From contig JAAYNH010000076.1 of assembly GCA_012520945.1 (NCBI GenBank), forward strand, positions 1-64,000: a stretch of 64,000 nt of DNA. Direction: 5' to 3'. Shown here piece after piece: positions 51,062-59,788 of this stretch (the first letter of the stretch is position 1; each line of letters opens with the position of its first letter). Position numbers and translations under genes: made by a program. The stretch comes from Treponema sp. Its GTDB lineage: Bacteria > Spirochaetota > Spirochaetia > Treponematales > Treponemataceae. Under the pieces are notes generated by a model that did not search any database, was not told the origin of the DNA, and was given only the letters and a program-made list of their open reading frames with translations.

Positions 51062-51934
51062 ATGATTAAGATTGCGACTATTGCAGGTTCTGATGCGTCC
51101 GGCGGAGCAGGTCTTGAAGCAGATTTGAAAACATTTGAAGAGTATGGCTTGTATGGAATGGCAGCTGTTACAGTAATTGCTACAATGGATCCTGCAAATG
51201 AATGGGCACATAGTGTATATGCTTTGCCCGAAGATGTATTACGTTTTCAAATGGAAACTATTTTTAAGGGAGTTGGAGTGTCTGCTTGTAAAAGCGGAAT
51301 GCTTGGTACAGAATACGCAGTAGAAATAATTTGTGAGTATATTAAAAAGCATAAAGTTAATAATTATGTTTTAGATCCTGTTATGGTTTGTAAAGGTGCA
51401 AACGAAGCATTGAATCCGGAATTAAATTCTTCCATTGCAAAAAAACTTTTGCCATTAGCAAAAATTGTTACACCTAATCTTTTTGAAGCCGCACAACTTG
51501 CAGGCATGAAAGAAGTAAATTCTTTAGAGCAGATGGAAGAAGCCGCTCAAATAATTTTTGATAAAGGTGCAAAAAATGTATTCATAAAAGGCGGTGCAAA
51601 ACTTCCTTTATCATATGAAACAAAAAAAGCAATTGATATTTTTTATGATGGCGAAAGTTTTGGTTATATTGAAAATGATTTAATAGATACAAAGTGGACA
51701 CATGGTGCCGGCTGCACAACGGCGGCTGCAATTGTATCGGGGTTAGCAAGAGGCTTGTCTCCTGTTGAGTCTGTTGTTTTGGCTACACAATTTATTAATG
51801 AAAGTTTGAGAGCATCTTTTCCATTGAATAAATGGGTTGGAGCCGGCAATCCGACAGATTGGAGAAAAGATAGAGCAATTTATTCTTTATCCGGAGAAGT
51901 TTTTGCAGACGGACATAACGGTTTTAAAAAATAA
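51062..51934 (+). CDS. pdxK: Pyridoxal/pyridoxine kinase of the ThiD family
   Basis: The 290-residue ribokinase-fold protein has GSDASGGAGLEADLKTF at the N-terminus and the DPVMVCKGANE and THGAGCT loops. These resemble the Gram-positive PdxK, a ThiD-like kinase phosphorylating pyridoxal and related B6 vitamers, more than classical ThiD. Its two cysteines (in VCKGA and GAGCT) are those implicated in that enzyme. HMP kinase (ThiD) activity cannot be ruled out. GGAGGT precedes the ATG. It is directly followed by the fused ECF module, which overlaps its end, suggesting vitamin salvage. Confidence 0.75.
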   Translation: MIKIATIAGSDASGGAGLEADLKTFEEYGLYGMAAVTVIATMDPANEWAHSVYALPEDVLRFQMETIFKGVGVSACKSGMLGTEYAVEIICEYIKKHKVNNYVLDPVMVCKGANEALNPELNSSIAKKLLPLAKIVTPNLFEAAQLAGMKEVNSLEQMEEAAQIIFDKGAKNVFIKGGAKLPLSYETKKAIDIFYDGESFGYIENDLIDTKWTHGAGCTTAAAIVSGLARGLSPVESVVLATQFINESLRASFPLNKWVGAGNPTDWRKDRAIYSLSGEVFADGHNGFKK

Positions 51935-54200
51935 ATTTTTTAGTGTAAACAATTTATCATTCTCATATCCGGACAGTAAAATAAAAGCAGTGGATAATAT
52001 TTCTTTTTCAGTTGGTCGTGGTGAATATGTTGCACTGCTTGGACCTAATGGATCGGGTAAATCAACACTAGCACGTCTTATTGCAGGTTTTTTAGAAGCA
52101 AATTCCGGTAATGTTGAGTTTTTTGATAATAAAGAAAAAAAATATTATAAAAATAATTCAACTGAAAATGTTTTGCAGGGAATAGTCTTTCAGTCTCCTC
52201 GTGATCAAATTGTTGCACTTACAGTTCGCCGTGATATTGCTTTTGGTCCTGAAAATTTAAATATTGCAAAGCCTGAAATAGACAAACGCATTACGAAAAC
52301 TTTACAAGAAGTAAATATGCTTGAGAAAATTGATTCATCTACTTATGCACTTTCTTTAGGGCAAACACAAAAACTTGCTTTGTCAGGAATTTTGGCAATG
52401 CATCCTAGTTTATTAATTTTGGACGAAAGTCTTTCAATGATAGATGCCAAAACACGAAGCGATATTTTAGATTATCTTGATGAATTGAATAAAAAGGGCA
52501 TTACCATTTTGCATGTTACTCATGATACGGATGAAGCCCGGCGTGCTAAAAGAATTATTGCTTTGGAAGAAGGTAAAGTTTTTTTTGAAGGAACACCAGA
52601 TGATATTTTGAAAAATCGTCATTTAGAAATAAAATTATTTGGTGAGCCGTTAATGCGTACAACATCTCTTTTTGCTGATGATAAAACAAATGAAGAAATT
52701 GTTTTCAAAATGGAAGATATTTGTTTCAGCTATGAAGATGCGTTATATTCAAAACAAAAAAAATCAATAGCAAAAAAAAATGCTCAAGAGAACAATATTC
52801 TGCCAAAATTATTATTTAAAGATTTTTCACTTGCACTAAAAAAAGGCACTCTTACGGCACTTGTTGGTGCTAGTGGTTCCGGGAAATCAACAATGTTTGA
52901 AATAGCATGCGGACTTTTGCGTGCTCGTTCAGGAAAAATATTTGCAACAAGTATGCCGGCCTTTGCACTTCAAGATTGTGAGTCCGCATTGTTTGAAGAA
53001 TTTGCGGCTGATGATGTTGCGTTTGCTCCACAAAATATTGGTAAAAAAGGAAAGGCGTTAAAAGAGTGTGTTAAAAATGCAATGAATTTGGCAGGCTTGC
53101 CTTTTGAAATATTTGCAGACAGAAGAACAAAACATTTGTCAGGGGGAGAAAAACGTAAACTATCATTGGCAGGTGTAATTGCTCTTGATTCAGATATATT
53201 ATTTTTTGACGAACCTACTTCTGCATTAGATCCGGCAAGCCGCCGCTCGATAATGCATACTTTAAAAAAATTATGCGAAGATGGAAAAACAATATTGTTT
53301 TCAACACATCGTTTAGATGAAGCAGCTTTTGCCGACCGTTGTGTAACATTGGAAAACGGTAAGTTGGTTGAAGATACGGAAGGTTTTTGGCAGACAAAAA
53401 TAATAAAAGCAAAATTAATAGATGATATAAAAACTGAACAAAATATATTACAGGCGGATTTACAAGAAATATCAGCTCATGCACAAACTGTTATACTTGA
53501 AAAAATGCAAAAAGTAAAAATAGGTGAATATGAAAAAAAAAGTTCTTTTATTCATAAAATGAAACCTATGTGGAAGTATGTTTTGTTTTTTGCAATTTTT
53601 ATTTTTGGACTTTGTGTAAATTCTTATATTGGTTTAATCGTTGCAAATTTAATTGCAATAATATATACATTGCTTGGAAAATATTCTTTGAAAAAAATGT
53701 TTGTGCGCGTTTTAAGAGTAGTACCTTGGATAATGTTTTTTCTTATATTTCAGTTTTTGTTTTTTAAGACGGGAACAAATGATACTATATATTTCCAATA
53801 TGGATTTTTTTCCATTTCATTAGATAAGTTGCACTTGTCTGCAAAAACTTTACTACATTGTATTTGTGCAATTTTAGCATTTTCAGTTTTTGCATATACA
53901 ACGAATGAAGAAGAAATAATTGAAGGAATAAAAGATTTGCTCAAGCCATTAAAAAAAATAGGCGTGCCTTCGCATTATGTAGCAATGGTCATAGGTGTAA
54001 TATTTAGATTTATTCCTGTGTTGACACAAGAAGCTAGTTTAATTATTAAAGCACAAATTGTTCGTGGCGGTTTAAAAGATGAAAAAGGTTTTTTCGCAAG
54101 AATAAAATCTATGTTGCCGCTTTTTGTTCCGTTGATATTGCAAACATTAAAACGAGCCACAGCGTTAGGAGACACATTAACAGCAAGGCATTTTCGTTAG
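51903..54200 (+). CDS. Fused ECF module: two EcfA-type ATPases and an EcfT-type membrane component in one polypeptide
   Basis: This chain of about 765 residues holds three ECF parts. ATPase 1 has Walker A GPNGSGKST, signature LSLGQ, and Walker B LLILDES. ATPase 2 (starting about 270 residues in) has Walker A GASGSGKST, signature LSGGE, Walker B ILFFDEPTSALDP, and H-loop STH. After about 510 residues a T component with about five helices follows, with AQIVRGG and a C-terminal TARHF in place of the usual coupling motifs. Normally these are three proteins. No ATG fits the start; the TTG at 51903, after GGAGAAG, is my choice, overlapping the kinase by 32 bases. The S component must come from elsewhere. 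Confidence 0.82.
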   Translation: MQTDITVLKNKFFSVNNLSFSYPDSKIKAVDNISFSVGRGEYVALLGPNGSGKSTLARLIAGFLEANSGNVEFFDNKEKKYYKNNSTENVLQGIVFQSPRDQIVALTVRRDIAFGPENLNIAKPEIDKRITKTLQEVNMLEKIDSSTYALSLGQTQKLALSGILAMHPSLLILDESLSMIDAKTRSDILDYLDELNKKGITILHVTHDTDEARRAKRIIALEEGKVFFEGTPDDILKNRHLEIKLFGEPLMRTTSLFADDKTNEEIVFKMEDICFSYEDALYSKQKKSIAKKNAQENNILPKLLFKDFSLALKKGTLTALVGASGSGKSTMFEIACGLLRARSGKIFATSMPAFALQDCESALFEEFAADDVAFAPQNIGKKGKALKECVKNAMNLAGLPFEIFADRRTKHLSGGEKRKLSLAGVIALDSDILFFDEPTSALDPASRRSIMHTLKKLCEDGKTILFSTHRLDEAAFADRCVTLENGKLVEDTEGFWQTKIIKAKLIDDIKTEQNILQADLQEISAHAQTVILEKMQKVKIGEYEKKSSFIHKMKPMWKYVLFFAIFIFGLCVNSYIGLIVANLIAIIYTLLGKYSLKKMFVRVLRVVPWIMFFLIFQFLFFKTGTNDTIYFQYGFFSISLDKLHLSAKTLLHCICAILAFSVFAYTTNEEEIIEGIKDLLKPLKKIGVPSHYVAMVIGVIFRFIPVLTQEASLIIKAQIVRGGLKDEKGFFARIKSMLPLFVPLILQTLKRATALGDTLTARHFR

Positions 54201-54233
54201 TCATATATGAAAAATAAATATTTGTATTGAATA

Positions 54234-55049
54234 CTAATCTGCATTTGTGCATTCAGTATAATCAATTGTATGAGAAATGCAGACAGCTTGTGCCAGTTGT
54301 GCATAAGCAATATTTGCTGAATAACTACTGTTTTTCCATGTTGTTAATTTGCGAATTTCGGATGCAATAATTTTTGCAAAAGTATATGCTCCGTGTCCTG
54401 TTAAGTGTGTGTTATCATCTTTCCCGTCAGGATAAATATCATAAATATTTGAATCGAAATTCATATAAAGTGCACGTGACTTTTCTTCACCTATGTGAGT
54501 TAGTTTGTTCCGTGAAAGCTCAGACAAATCGATGCATGGAATGTTAAGTTTTTGTGCACATTCTTTCATGGCGAAAGGATATTCACCATGTGTTTCCACG
54601 GCAATTTTGTGTCCGCTTTTTTTGTCGATTTCAAATTTACGTCTAGCAACCGGCGTTATAAAAAGCGGAAAGGCAGAAGCATTAAAAGCAACTTGAGCAA
54701 AAGCAAAAAGGTTTTTTTGAAATTCATCAAAAGGTAATGTTCCGCGTTTTGGGTCATGTAGTTTTTCATCGTTATGTCCAAACATAACAAATAAGAAATC
54801 TCCGGCATTAATATTTTTTTCTATATATGTAAGACGTTTTTCAGCAATAAAACTTTTTGTACTTCTTCCGTTTCGTGCCATATTAATAAGTTCAACTTTT
54901 TTATTTATGAAGTCCAACGTTTCAAAAGAGTCATCATTAATTTGAGCCGGATTAAAAAAAGTTTCCAATTGTTGTGCTATTCCTGATTGAGGAAAAGTAG
55001 AAGCGTCATTATATTGAGCGGTTGAATCACCGGCAAAAAAAATTCTCAT
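54234..55049 (-). CDS. SGNH esterase, rhamnogalacturonan acetylesterase-like (CE12)
   Basis: The 271-residue protein has the CE12 pattern of the SGNH hydrolases: block I FFAGDSTAQYN (catalytic Ser8), block II Gly in MARNGRS, block III Asn in MFGHNDEK, and block V DNTHLTGHG (catalytic His) near residue 215. CE12 enzymes remove acetyl groups from rhamnogalacturonan or pectic oligomers. There is no signal peptide, so it should act inside the cell on imported fragments. The gene has a strong promoter, with TAATCT ending six bases before the ATG and no ribosome-binding site. It stands alone between the ECF module and the DUF4015 gene. Confidence 0.85.
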   Translation of the reverse strand: MRIFFAGDSTAQYNDASTFPQSGIAQQLETFFNPAQINDDSFETLDFINKKVELINMARNGRSTKSFIAEKRLTYIEKNINAGDFLFVMFGHNDEKLHDPKRGTLPFDEFQKNLFAFAQVAFNASAFPLFITPVARRKFEIDKKSGHKIAVETHGEYPFAMKECAQKLNIPCIDLSELSRNKLTHIGEEKSRALYMNFDSNIYDIYPDGKDDNTHLTGHGAYTFAKIIASEIRKLTTWKNSSYSANIAYAQLAQAVCISHTIDYTECTNAD

Positions 55050-55055
55050 AAAGCT

Positions 55056-55084
55056 AGATTAAAAAATAAATGAAAAAGGGTCAA
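55056..55084 (-). promoter_or_regulatory. Promoter of the CE12 gene, predicted leaderless
   Basis: TTGACC (55084-55079), 17-base spacer, TAATCT (55061-55056), six bases to the ATG at 55049. This is one of the best-formed leaderless examples here. Confidence 0.65.
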
Positions 55085-55176
55085 TATCGTTTACATAAAT
55101 ATTTACATAAATTGTTTATATAATCATTATATAATCATATCTTTTCTATTATTAAAAAAAATGTTATCATTTAAAA

Positions 55177-57444
55177 ATGAAACGAATTTTTTTTGCATTA
55201 ATAATTCTTAGTTTAGTTTTTGGGACTTCTTTTGCACAAAGTAAAAATGTCAGCAATCCTCTTTATCCTTCTTCAAGACAACCTCCTCAAAAAGAAGAAA
55301 ATATACAAAAACAAAATTTAATGAAAACACCCGAACATTTGATTGCTCAAAAAACAACTTTACAATTTCCGTTAATCGGTACAGATGTTGGTTTGTTTAG
55401 AATTACTGATGAAGGTAGTTACCTCTTGTGGGACGGAGCTTCAGTTTTAAAAATTATAATGTCTCCTGAAGGACACTTTCCGCAATATTATTTTTTGACA
55501 AGCAAAGGTGTTTTTACTAGTAATGATCTTGTCACATTTTCAGAAAAAAATTCGGGTTTGCCTTTTTTAACAATTAAAGAGTATGACGGAGAAAAAAAAT
55601 CTTTTGTAAAACAAATTCAATCTCTAAAAGATTTAGAAATGCATCCGGAAAATCCAAATATACTTGTAACGACAACTCGCTCAGAAGTTTTTCTTACCCG
55701 TGATGGTGGTGAATCTTGGCAAAACCTTGGATTCAGTTCTCAAACTATGGGAGCAAAAGCTGTTGCAGTTGCAACGCTACAAAAACCCGGTGTGAATTTA
55801 CAAGAGATTGAAACGGCTGCCGGTAAAGAAATTTATAATGATGAAACAAAAGAGTTGGTTGTGTTTTTGAGTCATTCTCTTTATGGTCTTGGATATATAA
55901 AACCTGATACGAAAAATCCTCAGTGGACAGATATAAGAGAAGGATTTTTTACTGAAAAAACCATGTCCTTCCCTGATGAAATTTCAGACATTGTGCCGGT
56001 TGTTGAACAAGATGTTTTTGGAAATAAAAAAATAGAAATTTATTTAAGTCAAACCTTTTCAAAACGCCTTTATAGATTAAATTGGGAACATTTATGTGGC
56101 GAAGAAATTTTTAGAAGTGATGAAAAAAATGGCACGTTTGACGGCCTTGCTCCAATGAGTGTTGATAACGGCACTCTTTTATATTTTACTCGTAACGATG
56201 GTTTTTCGCGATTTGATACACGTACAAAAGAGATGATAGAAATTCCTGCTATTGCTTATGTTTGGAATAAGTATATTGATAAAGCAGATTATTATCCTCA
56301 GTGTGCGTTATTTTTTTCAGGCATGACAGGTGCCGGTGCAAAAACACATTTGAGTTTGAGTGAGCTTTGGTTGTTGAGGTTTGACAGTTTAAATACTTTG
56401 TATTCTACATCAATTGACGGCATAAAAAGTTTGTACGTTCCAACTCATCAAGCAATAAATAAAACGCGATTTGCAGAACATATGAAAACAATAAAGGATA
56501 ATAAATTAAATAGCATTGTTGTAGATATGAAAAATGATTTTGGTGTTTTGCATTATGATAGCAAAGACGAAAAAATTTTAGAAAAAGCGACAATTAGCAA
56601 ATATTGTTTGGAATTGGAAAGTTTTGTCAAAGAGATGAAAGAAGAAAATATTTATTTGATTGCACGCATTGTTGTTTTTAAAGATAAAAATTTATCTAAT
56701 TATGATAAAGGAAAATATGCTGTGGTTGACGCAAAAGGGAAGACATGGCAAGGGATAAGAACATATAATGACGATGATACTATAGAATATTATGATGAAA
56801 ATTGGGTTGACCCATATTCGGAAGAGGTTTGGGAATATAATATTAGAATTGCAAAAGAATTGATCACACGCGGTTTTGATGAAATTCAATTTGACTATAT
56901 TCGCTTTCCTACAGATGGAAAAAATTTGCATCAAGCAAGATACCGTTGGCAAGATAAAGATATGGACAAAGAAAGTGCGTTGGTTTCGTTTTTATCTTAT
57001 GCACGAAACAATATTGATGCACCTATTGCCATAGATATTTACGGTGCAAACGGATGGTACCGAAGTGGTACGCGGACAGGGCAGGATGTTGAATTGATGA
57101 GTAAATATGTTGATATTATTTGTCCAATGTTTTATCCGAATCATTTTGAACAATCTTTTTTAGCACACGAACCTGCAATTGAAAGGCCTTATAGAATTTA
57201 TTATTATGGTACTTACAGAAATGCCGTGATAGCAAGAAATCAAGTTTTGGTACGTCCTTGGGTTCAAGCATTTTATATGAATGTGTCATATGACAGACAA
57301 TATTATGATAAAAATTATGTACGTAGAGAAATTTTTGGAGTACGTGATTCGAAAAATAACGGATATATGTATTGGAATAATTCCGGAAGATATGCGGACA
57401 TTAGTGTTGACCCTTCTGTAGAAGAAACTTATCCATGGAAATAA
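55177..57444 (+). CDS. Exported putative glycoside hydrolase, DUF4015 domain
   Basis: The 755-residue protein has a signal peptide (MKRIFFALIILSLVFGTSFAQ). Its N-terminal half (about 60-400) resembles a beta-propeller with BNR/Asp-box-like repeats (TRDGGESW). The C-terminal half (about 420-745) is the DUF4015 putative glycosyl hydrolase barrel: NSIVVDMKNDFG, LIARIVVFKD, FDEIQFDYIRFPTDG (likely acidic active-site cluster), and DIICPMFYPNHF. Substrate is unknown. TATCAT ends six bases before the ATG and no ribosome site is present. The PAP2 gene follows after 15 bases with its own AGGAG. Confidence 0.85.
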   Translation: MKRIFFALIILSLVFGTSFAQSKNVSNPLYPSSRQPPQKEENIQKQNLMKTPEHLIAQKTTLQFPLIGTDVGLFRITDEGSYLLWDGASVLKIIMSPEGHFPQYYFLTSKGVFTSNDLVTFSEKNSGLPFLTIKEYDGEKKSFVKQIQSLKDLEMHPENPNILVTTTRSEVFLTRDGGESWQNLGFSSQTMGAKAVAVATLQKPGVNLQEIETAAGKEIYNDETKELVVFLSHSLYGLGYIKPDTKNPQWTDIREGFFTEKTMSFPDEISDIVPVVEQDVFGNKKIEIYLSQTFSKRLYRLNWEHLCGEEIFRSDEKNGTFDGLAPMSVDNGTLLYFTRNDGFSRFDTRTKEMIEIPAIAYVWNKYIDKADYYPQCALFFSGMTGAGAKTHLSLSELWLLRFDSLNTLYSTSIDGIKSLYVPTHQAINKTRFAEHMKTIKDNKLNSIVVDMKNDFGVLHYDSKDEKILEKATISKYCLELESFVKEMKEENIYLIARIVVFKDKNLSNYDKGKYAVVDAKGKTWQGIRTYNDDDTIEYYDENWVDPYSEEVWEYNIRIAKELITRGFDEIQFDYIRFPTDGKNLHQARYRWQDKDMDKESALVSFLSYARNNIDAPIAIDIYGANGWYRSGTRTGQDVELMSKYVDIICPMFYPNHFEQSFLAHEPAIERPYRIYYYGTYRNAVIARNQVLVRPWVQAFYMNVSYDRQYYDKNYVRREIFGVRDSKNNGYMYWNNSGRYADISVDPSVEETYPWK

Positions 57445-57459
57445 TTTTAGGAGAAAATC

Positions 57460-58374
57460 ATGCAAGAAATTTTAAATTGGGGAATTGAATTTATTAAAAG
57501 TGTTCAAGCTGTTGTTCCAAATTGGATGATGAATTTTACAAAAGTGTTTACTCATCTTGGAGGACAAGTTTTTTATCTTGCATTAATACCTATTTTTTTT
57601 TGGTGCTTTGACGAAAAAAAAGGTTTTCGTATTGCATGGACAGTTTTGTTTTCAGGAAGCATTAATGAAATTTTAAAAAATGCCTTGAAAATTCCAAGAC
57701 CATATATTCTAGATTCAAGCGTTGGAGGACATGCAACGGAACCTAGTTATTCGACACCTTCGGGGCATTCACAAGGAGCTGCAGTTTTTTGGGGAAGTGT
57801 TTTTACTGCATTTGGCAAAAAAATGAAAATTTTTTTTCGTGTTTTGTGCATTGTTTTGCCAACTTTTCTTATTGGATTTTCGCGAATTGTACTTGGTGTT
57901 CATTATCCGACAGATGTATTATTTGGTTGGTTTTTAGGTTTCGCAATCGTGTTTGTTGTTGTAGTTTTATGGGATAATATAGCAATAAAATTTAACAAGA
58001 TACATAGAGCCATAAAAATACCAATTGTATTCGCCATTTCATATATATTAAATATGCTTAATATGACGGATGTTTCCATGAGTGCAGCATTGTTCGGCTT
58101 GAGTACAGGATATATTTTGCTTAAAGAATTTGGAGGCTTTGATGCAAAAGAAGGTAGTCTTGCTCAAAAGATATTACGAGCCATTTTAGGTTTGCCAATT
58201 GTAATTGTGTTTTATTTTGGGCTTAAGATTATCTTTCCTAATAAAGAATCGGAATTGTATCAATTATTTAGATTGATTCGCTATGTTATAATTGGATTCT
58301 TGGGAAGTTTTGTAATTCCAAAATTATTTATTGCTTTGAAAATTGCAAAATCAATAGAGGAAAAAAATGTCTAG
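57460..58374 (+). CDS. PAP2-family membrane phosphatase
   Basis: The 304-residue membrane protein has the PAP2 motifs: KNALKIPRP (C1), PSGH (C2, near residue 104) and SRIVLGVHYPTD (C3). These form the phosphatase site for lipid phosphates such as phosphatidate or undecaprenyl pyrophosphate. About six to eight helices are predicted, with additional ones after the motif domain, making it longer than minimal family members. AGGAGAA precedes the ATG. Its last codons overlap the mnmE start by eight bases, so mnmE is translationally coupled. Substrate is unknown. Confidence 0.9.
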   Translation: MQEILNWGIEFIKSVQAVVPNWMMNFTKVFTHLGGQVFYLALIPIFFWCFDEKKGFRIAWTVLFSGSINEILKNALKIPRPYILDSSVGGHATEPSYSTPSGHSQGAAVFWGSVFTAFGKKMKIFFRVLCIVLPTFLIGFSRIVLGVHYPTDVLFGWFLGFAIVFVVVVLWDNIAIKFNKIHRAIKIPIVFAISYILNMLNMTDVSMSAALFGLSTGYILLKEFGGFDAKEGSLAQKILRAILGLPIVIVFYFGLKIIFPNKESELYQLFRLIRYVIIGFLGSFVIPKLFIALKIAKSIEEKNV

Positions 58375-59788
58375 CATTCGTAACTATACTCCGGAGGAAC
58401 CGATAGCCGCTATAGCGACCGCTCTTGCTCCTTCAGCATTAGCAATAATTAGAACAAGCGGGAAAGATTGTATACAGTTAGTCTCAAGAATTTTTTCCAG
58501 ACCTAAAACTCTCTTAAATGCTGAAGGAAATTCTTTAGTTTATGGTTGGATAGAAGATAGTATGACAAACCAAACAGAAAAAAAAGTAAAAATTGATGAA
58601 GTGATGCTTGGAATTTATAAAGCACCCAAAAGTTTTACCGGTGAAGATATGGTGGAAATTTTTTGTCATGGCGGGACGCGTAGTGTTTTAGCAATATATT
58701 CTGTGCTTTTAAAAAATGGATTTAGACAGGCAGAAAAAGGTGAGTTTACATTTCGTGGATTTATAAATGGCAAAACAGATTTAACAAAAGCGGAAGCCAT
58801 TCGTGAAATTATTGATTCAAGAACTGATGCTGCACGTAGTAGGGCTGCCGGTCGTCTTTCCGGAAATTTATTTAACCAGATTGATGAAGTGAAAAGACTT
58901 ATAATTGATACGGTGGCATCAATTGAAGTTGAAATAGAATATCCGGAAGACGAAGAAACAATTGCAGATGTTTTTAACAAAGAAAATTTGTTTAGTGCAG
59001 AAAAAAAATTAATTCAGCTCTCAAAGTCATGGGCGGCAGAAAAATTATATCAAGATGGAGCAAGAATTATTTTATGCGGTAAAACAAATGCAGGAAAGTC
59101 TAGTTTGTTTAATGTACTTCTTAAAGAAGAAAGAGCTATCGTCTCTGATATTGAAGGAACAACACGAGATTGGCTTGAAAGTTGGATTTCTTTTGACGGA
59201 ATTCCTGCACGCCTTTTTGATACTGCAGGTCTACGTATTACAGATGATACTATTGAAAAACGTGGCGTTGAAATGACAAAAGATTTAAGCCGCGATGCTG
59301 ATTTAATTTTATATGTGATAGATTCATTTATAGGAAAAACGCAAGAAGATGACGAATTTATAAATTACACAAAAAAAGAAGGAATTCCGCTGGTCATAGT
59401 ATTTAATAAAAGTGACAAAAAACAAACGGATATGAAACAAAATGATTCTGTGCAAAATCATTTTGTTAATGTTAGTGCAAAAACCGGATATGGAATTGAT
59501 AAACTTACAAAGCTTGTTAGAGAAATTTTACAAGGAAATAATAAAACAGATAGACAAAGTGCCGGACTTGGTTCACAACGACAAAAAATTGCTGTTGATG
59601 AAGCGTTGGAATGTGTTCAACATGCTTTGGGAAAAGGTGATGACGGACATATAGTTTTAGAATTACCACTTGATGCAATTGTTCAAGATTTGGAAAATGC
59701 TTTAGTTGCTCTTTCTGAAATAACAGGAGAAACAAGTCCTGAAGATATTTTAGATTCAATTTTTTCAAACTTTTGTGTGGGAAAATGA
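58367..59788 (+). CDS. mnmE: tRNA modification GTPase MnmE
   Basis: The 473-residue protein works with MnmG to modify U34 of tRNAs. It has the N-terminal formyl-folate-binding domain (PIAAIATALAP), a helical domain, and a G domain with P-loop GKTNAGKSSLFN near residue 235, EGTTRDWLE, DTAGLR and NKSD. It ends with the FCVGK C-terminus, whose Cys takes part in the reaction in relatives. It overlaps the PAP2 gene by eight bases and the pectinesterase by four (ATGA). The adjoining genes are unrelated in function. Confidence 0.96.
   Translation: MSSIRNYTPEEPIAAIATALAPSALAIIRTSGKDCIQLVSRIFSRPKTLLNAEGNSLVYGWIEDSMTNQTEKKVKIDEVMLGIYKAPKSFTGEDMVEIFCHGGTRSVLAIYSVLLKNGFRQAEKGEFTFRGFINGKTDLTKAEAIREIIDSRTDAARSRAAGRLSGNLFNQIDEVKRLIIDTVASIEVEIEYPEDEETIADVFNKENLFSAEKKLIQLSKSWAAEKLYQDGARIILCGKTNAGKSSLFNVLLKEERAIVSDIEGTTRDWLESWISFDGIPARLFDTAGLRITDDTIEKRGVEMTKDLSRDADLILYVIDSFIGKTQEDDEFINYTKKEGIPLVIVFNKSDKKQTDMKQNDSVQNHFVNVSAKTGYGIDKLTKLVREILQGNNKTDRQSAGLGSQRQKIAVDEALECVQHALGKGDDGHIVLELPLDAIVQDLENALVALSEITGETSPEDILDSIFSNFCVGK

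Noticed and set aside
51011-51211. Minus-strand frame with a TCSAG peptide similar to those near the tRNAs
   Set aside because: It is antisense to the kinase N-terminus; the short peptide match is coincidental and the DNA does not contain the repeat.
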